Positions 1 to 9,265 of a stretch of 64,000 bases of DNA are shown here, piece by piece. The stretch is taken from assembly GCF_963678635.1 (NCBI RefSeq), contig NC_087067.1, positions 4,473,072 through 4,537,071 of the forward strand, in the 5' to 3' direction. This DNA is from Symsagittifera roscoffensis. Lineage: Eukaryota > Xenacoelomorpha > Acoela > Convolutidae. Below the pieces are notes generated by a model. The model was given only the letters and a program-made list of their open reading frames with translations, searched no databases and was not told where the DNA came from. Every line of letters starts with the position of its first letter. Position 1 is the first letter of the stretch. The translations under genes and the position numbers were made by a program.

Positions 1-159
1 GATACATATGCAGATTATCTGAGACAGGTAGAGCCACTCACTGAGTCGAGGGCTGTACGAGCGTTGTTGTCGACGGGTGGCCCTCGAACGAAGAAACTTC
101 ACGGGCGTTACGTGGAAGTCTTTGGACCTTATCAAGTGATGTTGAACGTTGACGGATAA
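1..159 (+). pseudogene. 3' end of an unrecognised ORF just upstream of pol copy A
   Basis: Frame 1 is open from the first base to a TAA at 157-159 and gives 52 residues ending VMLNVDG. I do not recognise the family. Its position directly before the protease suggests the end of a gag-type protein, but this stretch has no counterpart at the same place in copy B, where gag is joined to the protease by a different sequence. The protein is cut by the window edge. Confidence 0.3.
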
Positions 160-200
160 GTATTTACACTAGAACCTATGTCACAACACATAGCGACCAA

Positions 201-746
201 ATGGGGCAGATCTATTTGAGACAGGAAGAACTCAAAGTCCGCAGAATTGGCCATGACGCCATGATGGAGCAAGACGCGGTACATATTGGATACGAAGCAG
301 ATGTGACTGCACATCTGCTCGACACCAACGGGAAGAAAATCGGAGTCACAGGGCTTCTGGACACAGGAGCGGTAGTGAGCGTGATGCCGATAAAAACTTG
401 GGAAAGGATGGGCTTCACGAGGGAAGACCTAAATCCGACGAATCTCCGGGTGGCTGCAGCCAATCGAGGAGCGTTTTACGCAGCCGGAAGGACACCAATA
501 ACGGTCCCTCACATGGGAGGACGGGATCTTTGGATGAGCTTCCTGGTGGTAGAGAAGTTGGACGACTCCGACCAGTTCATCTTGGGTAGAGATTTTTTCA
601 GGAATTTTGACGTTATGATTGACTTGAACAACGGCCTAATAAGGGTTAGAAACCCGGACCGGAAGTATGTTAAGAAACCAATTATTAGAAAACTAACTGA
701 TGAAAATAAGGTACCAATCTTTTTAGATAGAAAGGTAAAAATGTAG
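201..746 (+). pseudogene. Retropepsin-like aspartic protease of gypsy pol, copy A
   Basis: This is the retroviral-type aspartic protease that cleaves the Gag-Pol polyprotein inside the particle. The active-site motif is seen as GLLDTGAVVSVMP (about residues 52-64), followed by a flap region and the second conserved block FILGRDFF. The 181-residue frame ends at a TAG at 744-746. Copy B has a CAG at the same place and reads on for another 80 residues, so the stop is private to copy A. Bases 747-1100 are the continuation of the same domain linker with further stops and indels. The catalytic triad is intact here but lost in copy B (DKG). Start chosen as the first ATG of the open frame; in the element it would be part of a polyprotein. 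Confidence 0.8.
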
Positions 747-1100
747 CGCGGAAAAGCTGTAGTAGCAATTTTTAGAATGAGAAATTTGAATTGTTAAGTG
801 ATGTTAAACAGGTTTGTTTGTTAACGAGTCCAAATAGTCAAAGTTCAGTGACTTTGGGCCGGAGCTTCTCGGGAACTCGAAACGGACTGTGTGTGAGTGT
901 GTTATTGAATACACTGGACACCACGGTTTCAATACAGCGTGGAAAAAACTTGGTTGTGCCTTGCCGATGAGGACCGAATATGAAGCGACACAAAAGAAGA
1001 CTGCCCCTATCGAAAGACTGCCCCTATCATGCCAAAAAAGATATATTTTTAAAAAGATTTAATAAATTTAAATCTATTCATAAACGAAACGGACGACGGC

Positions 1101-1640
1101 TTGTCGAGCTGCTCAAACTTTCCGGTATGCCCCTCGTCATATGAACTAGAATCTGACAAACCGGTTTTGCCAGAAAAAGAACACTTAGAAGGGAAAATTG
1201 GCGCGGGAGATTTTGAATCATTTCGGGCGGTTTTAAATCAAAACGCGGATGTATTTTCAAAACATAAGGCGGATATCGGTTGTTGCAACTTCGTCGAACA
1301 CGAAATTGAATTAGAGGAAGGTGCCGTTCCCCATAGCGAAGGCGCAGGACGAATGACCTCGCATAAATCAGAAGCGTGACGAGCGGAAATAAAAATGTTG
1401 CTCGAATACGACATGATAGAACCCTCTAAATCCGTGACTGGGCCATGACTGGGCCATGACAACCCATTTTTGCCATAACAGGGCTTCCGGGGTAGTCATG
1501 GCAAAAAACAAAGGGGGCAGCTTAGGTTCTGTTGCGACTTTCCTTACTTGAACGCGGTGACAATAAAAGACGTGTACCCGATACCGCGAAAGGACGAAAG
1601 CCTCTCAAAACTTGGTGAGGCCAAGTTCTTCACCACTCAA
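1101..1640 (+). pseudogene. Reverse transcriptase N-terminal (fingers) remnant, copy A
   Basis: The frame carries NQNADVFSKHKADIGCC and EHEIELEEGAVPHSEG, typical of the region before the RT palm in gypsy elements. After a stop at 1377-1379 and small insertions, the sequence continues in other frames with FCCDF.YLN, PIPRK and AKFFTT, which are RT blocks 1-3. It then jumps at about 1,638-1,642 straight to the thumb/connection (DEVFGYLK), so the palm with the YxDD catalytic aspartates is absent. Copy B has the same junction. Confidence 0.8.
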
Positions 1641-2524
1641 TGAGGTCTTTGGCTACTTGAAGGGAGCAGGCTTGAAATGCAAACTATCGAAATGTGAGAC
1701 CCTCAGGGAGTCAATCAAGTATCTAGGAAAAATGGTGGACAGGCATGGTGTGAGACCGGACCCGGACAGAGTAGAGGCTGTGTTGACATGGAAGGCTCCC
1801 AGAGTGGACACACAACTCATGAGTTTTCTAGGATTCGCCAATTATTACCGGGAGTTCATAAAAGGATATGCAGACAAGGTGTATCCCATGCAGAAGCATA
1901 TGCGCAATAAGGGAAAGAAGTTCGAATGGAACGAAGAAGCACAAGCTGCCTTCGAGAAGATAAAGCGGGAACTGTGCGAAGCGCCAGTGCTAGGCATGCC
2001 TACAGAGAAGGGCATGAATGTTCTTGACACAGACGCATCAGTAGTAGCCATCTCAGGAATACTGCATCAAGAGCAGGAATGGAATGGAAGAACTGTTCTC
2101 CGTCCCATTGCATATGGCAGCAAGGTGTTAAGTGACACTGAGATAAAATATGGTGCACCGAAATATAATATAAAAATATATATAAATAAATATAAATGCA
2201 GAAATGTTTTCATTTGTCACTTTCGTGGAAAAGTACCGCGCATACTTGGGGAGCACTCCCTTTAAGTTACGCGTGGACAACAGAGAGCTATCCTGGTTGA
2301 AGCCATTCTCGGTGGATCAGAGTTATATTGGCAGATGGATAGTAAGATTAGATGGCTACCACATGATAATCGAGCACAAGATGCGTGATAAACACCAGAA
2401 TGCTGACAGCCTCGGCATGAACACCGAGTTTTATGAAATATTGGAACAGAAGCAAGCCAATCAGGCAGAAATCAAGGAGGGGTTCTCGTTTCTGGACAAA
2501 GAAATTATGAAGCGCTTCCCTTGA
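1641..2524 (+). pseudogene. RT connection and RNase H domain, copy A
   Basis: Residues such as KCETLRESIKYLGKMVD, DPDRVEAVLTWKAP and FLGFANYYREFIKGYA are the standard end of gypsy RT. FEWNEEAQAAFEKIK leads into RNase H, with the first acidic block DTDASVVAISG and a later YGSKVLSDTEIKYGAP. The frame is then broken by an AT-only insertion at about 2,161-2,196. RNase H resumes in another frame at 2,204 with VEKYRAYLG, VDNRELSWL and DKHQNADSL, the final catalytic block. Its product would degrade RNA in RNA:DNA hybrids. The second half is missing from copy B. Confidence 0.82.
2161..2196. repeat. AT microsatellite inserted in RNase H
   Basis: About 36 bases composed almost only of A and T (TATAATATAAAAATATATAT and onward) split the RNase H frame between YGAPK and the following helix. 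The flanks show a small direct duplication (GAAAT). Copy B lacks the insert. Confidence 0.7.
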
Positions 2525-2638
2525 CGAGATGGTTAGACAAGTCTGGACATCCAATCCCAGGACATCATGAGTTACCTGTAGAGAAAGCAGCCGAGATAAA
2601 GATTCTATTCAAGAAGGACCCGGTGCCCTTTTGATCTG

Positions 2639-3768
2639 TTGCTGCGCTCAAACCTGGTCCAGCAAGAAATCTCTCGCATGAACAAAAACAGCCTCTCCTT
2701 ATTGGATAAAACGGTGCAGGTCACACCGCAAGTGATAAGAATGCTGGGTGGATTGTTGGAGAGAGAAGTGACCAGAGATGACCCCGAGTGGGCAGCAGCC
2801 ATGGCATCACTGACAGTCTGCGAGAAGGTGAAGATCATGCCGTCAAGACGACAACACAAAGAAAATGAAAGGGATTGTAGGACTATAGTTCAGCAATTAG
2901 TGTCCTCGACACCCCAAAATGTCTTGACAAGCACATCATACAAACGGAAAAAACAGGTGAAAGGGACACAAAAGAGAACAGTCACCTTCGAGGATCAAGA
3001 TCAGTGGGGCGAAGAGGTTGATTGAAACCTGGAGCAAGATTATTTGTCCGGGGAGACAAACGGTGAGGAGAGAGGGCGAGTTCAGGATCAACACCAGGGA
3101 CAAGAAAGTTTGTCCGGGGAGTCTGATGTAGAAGAAAAAAGTTCCTGATAAGGAACAGGACCTGGAGGATAAAATTTGGTCCGTGGAGTTCAGATGGATG
3201 AACAGAACACACAGAACGGATCCGGAGGAGCGAACGTGCTCTATCGCAGAATCTTCAATGGATGACAACTCCCGGAACTCAGGAATCGACACCTACTCAG
3301 ACAGGAAATCGAGCTCAGGATCGGTGCTGTCAGAGCTAGCGATCCACACACTACTGGTGGAGACTCGAGCAAGGGATCTGGACAGGGAGGTATATCAAAA
3401 CCCTGACAGTGATCGCTACCTCATACCAGGTGAGAGAGTCTTTGACGACGCAGCAGATGATCTGGAAAAACTAGCGGCATCGAAATGCTCGATAAGTTTT
3501 TTGCCACAAAAAGAGGTAGTCAGGACTGATCTTCAACCGTTCGAACAAGAAACACGACCGTTGGCGAAGATTTGCTGCGTTAAAATGGAAAATGACACGC
3601 ATCAGCCAAATGCAATGAACAGTCATATGAGGGTCATGAAGACGTACTTGAAGGCGAGATACAGACTCTCGGACCTACTAAGAGCGCAGAGAAATGACCG
3701 CGTGACGAGCAACCTAAAAAGGTGGATCGAAAATGGAGATCCGGACAGAGGTGACCTGGAGGAAGACA
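2639..3768 (+). pseudogene. Long linker between RNase H and integrase, copy A
   Basis: Two main frames: 2,639-3,025 (128 codons) and 3,183-3,768. The first is Lys/Arg-rich near its end (SYKRKKQVKGTQKRTVTFED) and the second acidic and Ser-rich (SSMDDNSRNSGIDTYSD). I see no recognised domain. The spacing of over 350 residues between RNase H and the integrase zinc finger is longer than in most gypsy pol genes. Both frames recur in copy B with the same breaks at 3,026-3,182, where stops cluster in all frames in both copies. This could be a host-derived or rapidly evolving tether. Confidence 0.55.
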
Positions 3769-4890
3769 GTTACCGCATTCTGAGACAGTGTTTTATGCAG
3801 AAAGAGGGAAGGTTATATCTGAACAAGGACGGAATTGTGGTTTGTAAGAGAAGAGAAGAAGACAAGGTCCTGCACTAATATAACGCGATAGTGTTACCGC
3901 AACTCTATCAGACAGAACTTTTATTCAGGTCACATGATCAGATGGGCCATCAGGGAATCGGCAAAGTGTACCAGAGGATCCTGAAACTCTTTGAGTGGCC
4001 TTGAATGAAAAAGGCATGCGAGAAGTGGGTAGCAGCATGTCTGTCATGCCAGCAGGTCAAGGATCCGAGGAAATTCTGAATTCAACGAGGTAGTGCAGAT
4101 TGATCACCAAAAGATATGTATGACAGACAGTGGTTACAACAAGTCTTGGTCATGATAGAATTACTTCACGAAGTATGCAGAGGCCGTGCCCTCCATAACT
4201 ACCTCAGCAGAGGAGACGTGCGATCACCTAATCAATACGTGGATAGCGAGACATGGTTTCCGATGACGTTTCAATTGGATAACGGAACAGCTTTCGTGGG
4301 AGAACTTACGAAAGAGCCAATGAGGCGTTCACACGTGGCTCAAGCTCACTCCACGACATACCATACCGAGACGAATGGCTTAGTGGAAAGGCAAAATCGA
4401 ACATTATTGTCGATGCTGAAGGTATATTGATCATTGTTCCAGGTACTTGATCGATTGCGACAGATATCTTCCACAGGTTATGGGAGCTTCCAACAGCCCG
4501 CAACACTCCACCAACGGAGTTAGTCCACACATGATGTTAACTGGACACGAGAAGTCTTTGCCCTTGACTTTCTTTTACCCAGAGTTTGAAGGGAAAAAAA
4601 CATCACCACAAGTCTACGTAAGGGATGTGATTAGACGTCAACAAGAACTAAACGACTTCTGTAGACGGAACACTCAGCAGGCAAAGGCAAGTCAGAGGAA
4701 AAGATTCGATAAAAAAACAGCTGGTGCAAAAGCTTACTCGGTAGGAGACTATGTATGGGTACTTCAAAAAGTTATACCACCGAAAGGAACGAAAAAGCTC
4801 CTAAAAAATTGGAAGGGACCCTTCATGATTACGGAATTGCACCACGAGGGGCGTTTTTATAGACTGAGTACCGGCCGAGCCGCTCACTAG
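3769..4890 (+). pseudogene. Integrase, copy A (multiple frameshifts)
   Basis: Zinc-binding HHCC region: SHDQMGHQGIGKVYQRI followed by CLSCQQVKDP. The core D,D,E residues are partly present. The first-aspartate region is damaged by a ~30-bp deletion at about 4,074 relative to B. The second aspartate is in FQLDNGT and the glutamate in GLVERQNRT. A one-base frameshift at about 4,257 (GGTTTCCGATGACG) is shared with copy B. The C-terminal region has YSVGDYVWVLQKVIPPKGTKK and LLKNWKGPFMITEL, a typical gypsy integrase tail (GPY/F-like module). It would insert element cDNA into the genome. It is not functional in this form. Confidence 0.85.
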
Positions 4891-5029
4891 GAGAACATTA
4901 AGCCACCCAGCTCATCGACAGATAGACCCTGCCTGTGAGGTCAATGAGAAAGGGACCAGGGGAAAGAACGATGGAAATGAGGTCGTAGAGGAAGGATCAA
5001 GTCCACCACTGGACCTGGATCGAAATGAG

Positions 5030-5457
5030 GTGATTGAAGCAGATGAAGAAACCTTACCCTACGCTGAGGAAGACTGGCAAGACCCTGAAAAAATGGAGGT
5101 CCCCAAGAATTTGGAACTAGATCTTCCGTTTACGATACAGACACGTCAGAGTGACAGGACAAGACTGACGAAGAAATACAATCCTTACGGAGATAACTTC
5201 GTTATGGACAAGATAGATCTGAAGAAGATAGTGGAAGAAGCAGTGGGTCTAGAAGAAATAACTGTGTCACAGGACATCGACATAGTCGACCATCACGACG
5301 AGTAGTGGGTCGATGACCGGTCCAAGCCCGAGGTAGAATTCGACGATGAGCAACAGCAATCCTATGAAAAAGACTTGACGAATCTGTGTGTCTTGGCATG
5401 GCGGAACGAAATGACGTCGGACCCAATGGATGAAATAAATAAAAACCGAAAGGGATG
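5030..5457 (+). pseudogene. Acidic C-terminal tail of pol, copy A
   Basis: Open from 5,030 to TAG at 5,303-5,305 and, reading past it, to TGA near 5,457. The sequence is acidic (EADEETLPYAEEDWQDPE) and includes FTIQTRQSDRTRLTKKYNP, similar to the basic end peptides seen after integrase in Ty3/gypsy. Copy B has the same segment with a stop at 24,396-24,398 and a 54-bp insertion near 24,545. No domain is recognised. Confidence 0.5.
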
Positions 5458-5547
5458 ATCCTTTCTGAGCTGCCCAGGGAGGGCAATTACTCTTTCCTGC
5501 TTCCAACCTCGATTTATTAACCGGTATGCAATCGACGGGGACATAGA

Positions 5548-6171
5548 TGGATAATTTTTTCCGGGGAGTGGGGGTAGGACTTACCCACACTGAAAAATTA
5601 TTAATAAAAAAATTAAGAATAGCAATAGAGACCGGTGATCTAGAAGAGAAACAGGCGAGGACCATAAGAAACCGGACATAGGTAGAGTAGTTGAGTCATA
5701 TTTTAGCAAATGAATACTCAAGTAGCATAATATTGACAGATAGCGATTCTATACTCACAAACAGAACATGTGCGATAGCGATGACAGCAGACATGAATTT
5801 AAGACAGCATTAGCAGCGGACTTCAACAGAGAAAATAAAAACATAGAATTCCTTTGGAAGCAAAGACCAGGAATAGTAGGCGTAGCAGCTTTGCCTCCGG
5901 CGCCGTCACAGATACCGGGAAAGTACTTATGCTTCTTGGTGACGAGGGCGACGGAGAAGCGGCACATGGACTCGGAAAACCTAGTCTTGTCCTTGACGAG
6001 ATTGAGAGACGTCCTCGTGGAAAGGGAAGTGAACGAACTCTCGCTTCCGGTATACGATCCGAACCGGAGACGAATGCATCCACGGGACCTGTATGCACTG
6101 ATACACGTAACCTACTCTGATACTAATATACAAGTATACTTATATAAGAAACATTATTTAAGTATAGGCTG
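5548..6171 (+). pseudogene. Macro-domain-like ORF, copy A1 (frameshifted)
   Basis: Starts at an ATG encoding MDNFFRGVGVGLTHTEKLL, then two in-frame stops at about 5,680 and 5,689 that copies A2 and B share. It then has the same sequence as the cleaner copy at 7,315-7,797. A one-base deletion in the codons after GCAGACATGA (about 5,795) shifts the frame relative to A2. Positioned 90 bp after the end of pol, so it may be a separate 3' ORF or read by leakiness of the pol stop. See the 7,315 entry for the domain argument. Confidence 0.45.
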
Positions 6172-6546
6172 AAAATAAGTTGCATGCAGGAAGGCGTCTT
6201 AACAAATGTGTGTTGTGTGTGTTATGTTATGTTACCTGTTATGTTAATAAAACCCTGGGTAAGAAGGAATTAGTGACCATGAATAACCGTATGACAATCT
6301 TAGGAATAGATCCAAAGTTTGGACTGTCCATTCTTAGGTCGAACTCAAAAAATTTTAGTAACAAACTGATTTTAATAAATTTTAGGATAAAAATCTTTTT
6401 ATCCAACTGTTTTAAATAAATTTTAATATAAAATTGGAGTAAAGCTGACAAATGTGATAATCGTGACCTTTTTTCTAGATCCTGATTGAGCATTTAATTA
6501 TTCACTTAATTCATCAAACTGATAATAGAATCGAATCTGAAGGAAC
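6172..6546. other. Non-coding spacer between macro ORF and accessory block (copy A1)
   Basis: AT-rich, with a short GT-rich run (6,208-6,245), AATAAA at 6,246-6,251 that could serve as a polyadenylation signal for the pol/macro transcript, and TATATAAG at 6,139-6,146 just before the macro stop. It repeats at 7,798-8,186 and 25,172-25,550. It may hold a terminator for the first transcript and a promoter for the accessory ORF. I considered it as an LTR, see the rejected list. Confidence 0.35.
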
Positions 6547-7230
6547 ATGGACAACTTCAACTTGAACGAATTGATGGACCTGGCAGAGGCATATGTGGGA
6601 CCAATGGTAGATGCGATATATCATCGGCTGATGCATCGAGACTTCGCTCTGGAGGACCCGAGGTAGTCATGTTGCTGACTGCCTTAATAAACATCTCAGG
6701 TTTGATAACCGTGGGGACCGCCCCACGGAAGTCTTATTGATGGCAGCACATGGAGAAAGAGGAGTACTAGACCGCCCGAACATGAGGGTAACGAGGTAGA
6801 GAAACGGGGCTCTCTCAGGAAGTGACTTGGCGAACGAGCCTGGATTGGGAAGTTCCCGGACCTACCAACCTGGTGAGATGCCTCTGCCAACCAAGCCTTG
6901 GCCCGGTCTGAGAAGGATGCATCAGGAGATGAACAGCGAGGCTGCCTCGTCTAATTCACAACTGAGAGCAGCTGTGCCACCAAAGACGGCGAGAGTAGAG
7001 GAAGATGTTTAGACGAACGAAAACATGCAAGATCTTAACGGAACGATGGAAGAACTGGAGAAGACCAGAACGGAGCTGGTCGAAATAACCAAGACCATGC
7101 TCAGTACAGAAGAAGATAGAGACATGTGGAAAAGTCAGTTTGAAGATTGTAACAAGAAACAGGGTGAAGAAATAAAGCGCTTGAGGCGAGAATACAAAGA
7201 GCGAATGGAGCGGCTGAAAAATTATTAATA
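6547..7230 (+). pseudogene. Accessory polyprotein N-terminus, truncated copy A1
   Basis: Begins MDNFNLNELMDLAEAYVGP, loses a base near 6,660, resumes as ANEPGLGSSRTYQPGEM and the coiled coil (MEELEKTRTELVEITKTM), and is cut at 7,214 by the tandem-duplication junction. A TAG at 7,009-7,011 is private to this copy. It is a dead fragment; the fuller copy starts at 8,187. Confidence 0.7.
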
Positions 7231-7314
7231 AAAAAATTAAGAATAGCAATAGAGACCGGTGATCTAGAAGAGAAACAGGCGAGGACCATAAGAAACCGGA
7301 CATAGGTAGAGTAG

Positions 7315-7797
7315 TTGAGTCATATTTTAGCAAATGAATACTCAAGTAGCATAATATTGACAGATAGCGATTCTATACTCACAAACAGAACATGTGCGAT
7401 AGCGATGACAGCAGACATGAGTTTTAAGACAGCGTTAGCAGCGGACTTCAACAGAGAAAATAAAAACATAGAATTCCTTTGGAAGCAAAGACCAGGAATA
7501 GTAGGCGTAGCAGCTTTGCCTCCGGCGCCGTCACAGATACCGGGAAAGTACTTATGCTTCTTGGTGACGAGGGCGACGGAGAAGCGGCACATGGACTCGG
7601 AAAACCTAGTCTTGTCCTTGACGAGATTGAGAGACGTCCTCGTGGAAAGGGAAGTGAACGAACTCTCGCTTCCGGTATACGATCCGAACCGGGGACGAAT
7701 GCATCCACGGGACCTGTATGCACTGATACACGTAACCTACTCTGATACTAATATACAAGTATACGTACATAAGAAACATTATTTAAGTATAGGCTGA
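7315..7797 (+). CDS. Macro-domain-like (Poa1/TARG1-type) ORF, best copy (A2)
   Basis: A 160-residue open frame. The order of blocks resembles a small macro domain of the Poa1/ADP-ribose-1''-phosphatase group: an early helix block CAIAMTADMSFKTALAADF where the family has the ligand-loop 'D.xMGxGIA..F', a strand KYLCFLVTR (family: Y.F.LVTK), a helix SLTRLRDVLVE, a strand NELSLPVYDP (family: isiPriG), a helix HPRDLYALIHV and a final strand DTNIQVYVHKK. The Gly-rich ADP-ribose loop is not conserved, so ADP-ribose binding is doubtful. Upstream in the same frame are two stops (TAG at 7,309-7,311 and one 6 bp before) and then EKLLIKKLRIAIETGDLEE, so the true protein was longer. Assignment rests on pattern recognition only. 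Confidence 0.45.
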   Translation: MSHILANEYSSSIILTDSDSILTNRTCAIAMTADMSFKTALAADFNRENKNIEFLWKQRPGIVGVAALPPAPSQIPGKYLCFLVTRATEKRHMDSENLVLSLTRLRDVLVEREVNELSLPVYDPNRGRMHPRDLYALIHVTYSDTNIQVYVHKKHYLSIG

Positions 7798-8186
7798 AAT
7801 TAAGTTGCATGCAGGAAGGCGTCTTAACAAATGTGTGTTGTGTGTGTTATGTTATGTTACCTGTTATGTTACTAAAACCCTGGGTATGAAGGAATTAGTG
7901 ATTATGAATAACCGAGTGACAATCTTAGGAATATATCCAAAGCTTGGACTGTCCATTCTTAGGTCGAACTCAAAAAATTTTAGTAACAAACTGATTTTAA
8001 TAAATTTTAGGATCAAAATCTTTTTATATAAACTGTTTTAATCCAACTGTTTTATATAAAATTTAGTATAAAATTGGAGTAAAGCTGACAAATGTGATAT
8101 TCGTGACCTTTTTTCTAGATCCTGATTGAGCATTTAATTATTCACTTAATTCATCAAACTGATAATAGAATCGAATCTGAAGGAAC
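7798..8186. other. Spacer before accessory block (copy A2)
   Basis: Same content as 6,172-6,546, but AATAAA has become ACTAAA (7,871) and an extra TATATAAACTGTTTTAATCC-type stretch near 8,027-8,045 is present. TATATAAAA near 8,053 is a possible TATA element 130 bp before the accessory ATG. No ORF of note. Confidence 0.3.
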
Positions 8187-9265
8187 ATGGACAACTTCAA
8201 CTTGAACGAATTGATGGACGTGGAAGAGGCATATGTGGGACCGATGGTAGATGCAATCTATCGTCGGCTGATGGATCGAGACTTCGCTCTGGAGGACCCA
8301 GAGGTAGTCATGTTGCTGACTGCCTTAATAAACATCTCAGGCTTGATAACCGTGATGACCGCCCCACGGAAGTCTTATTGATGGCAGTATATGGAGAAAG
8401 AGGAGTACTAGACCGCCCAAACATGAGGGTAACGAGGTAGAGAAACGGGGCTCTCTCAGGAAGTGACTTGGCGAACGAGCCTGGATTGGGAAGTTCCCGG
8501 ACCTACCAACCTGGTGAGATGCCTCTGCCAACCAAGCCTTGGCCCGGTCTGAGAAGGATGCATCAGGAGATGAACAGCGAGGCTGCCTCGTCTAATTCAC
8601 AACTGAGAGCAGCTGTGCCACCAAAGACGGCGAGAGTAGAGGAAGAGGTTCAGAAGAACGAAACCATGCAAGATCTTAACGGAACGATGGAAGAACTGGA
8701 GAAGACCAGAAGGAAGCTGGACGAAATGACCAAGACCATGCTCAGTACAGAAGAAGATAGAGACATGTGGAAAAGTCAGTTTGAAGATTGTAACAAGAAA
8801 CAGGGTGAAGAAATAGAGCGCTTGAGGCAAGAAAACAAAGAGCGAATCGCGCGGCTGGCGTTGACGACAGCCGTAGAAAAAACTATACCTACAAGGAATA
8901 TTCCTCGTGGGCAGTCCCCGATGGAACTTTTGACGCCTCGCGAGTTGAGTCAAACGACGGAGACGCGACTCCCAGCTACAACTGGTCGAGTGACAATCCC
9001 GGACACGAGTGACACCCTAGGTAGAGAAGTCGAGGAGCAAACGGTGAGAAAATTGATAGAAACAGCTGGACGATTGGTCGCTAATAGGAATGCGCCGAAT
9101 TCCGGGGTCACTGCACCCTATGGAACAATCGATGACAGGGGCAGAGTACAACTCTTCCAAGAGATGATGACGAGAACGGGAGTTAGTGATACAACGTTAA
9201 CGACAAAGAGCTCTAAGGTCTCAGACAGAAAGATACGAGAAATGCCGATGAGGAAAGTGTCCTGA
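8187..9265 (+). pseudogene. Accessory polyprotein N-terminal region with coiled coil, copy A
   Basis: ATG at 8,187 opens with MDNFNLNELMDVEEAYVGP and a helical, Leu-rich first 55 residues. A frameshift near 8,353 leads to the main frame 8,468-9,265 (265 codons). It has a Pro/Gly-rich segment, then a clear coiled coil (LNGTMEELEKTRRKLDEMTKTM through GEEIERLRQENKERIARL), then a Thr-rich stretch. The stop TGA at 9,263-9,265 is a Ser codon (TCA) in copy B, which reads straight into the SGNH domain. The arrangement (N-terminal coiled coil, basic/Thr-rich middle) recalls ORF1-type nucleic-acid-binding proteins, but no named domain is certain. Confidence 0.6.

Larger units (their letters stand above)
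5591..8839 (+). repeat. 1.63-kb tandem duplication inside unit A
   Basis: Sequence 5,591-7,214 is repeated as 7,215-8,839. The junction at 7,214/7,215 joins the coiled-coil coding sequence (KERMERL) to the middle of the macro ORF (TEKLLIKK) with only CTG in common, so it looks like an illegitimate tandem duplication. The first repeat unit has more lesions (for example TAG at 7,011, a missing base near 6,660) than the second. Unit B has a single copy. By eye the two repeats are about 97 percent identical, with one ~19-bp indel near 8,030. Confidence 0.85.

Noticed and set aside
5591-6513. The 5,591/7,215/24,758 repeat as an LTR beginning TGAAAAATT
   Set aside because: It contains TATATAAG and AATAAA and starts with TG at the 7,215 junction, which looked convincing. 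But the sequence upstream (MDNFFRGVGVGLTHTE) is in frame with the macro-like ORF, the junction has CTG microhomology typical of a tandem duplication, and no PBS follows. I treat it as coding plus spacer.
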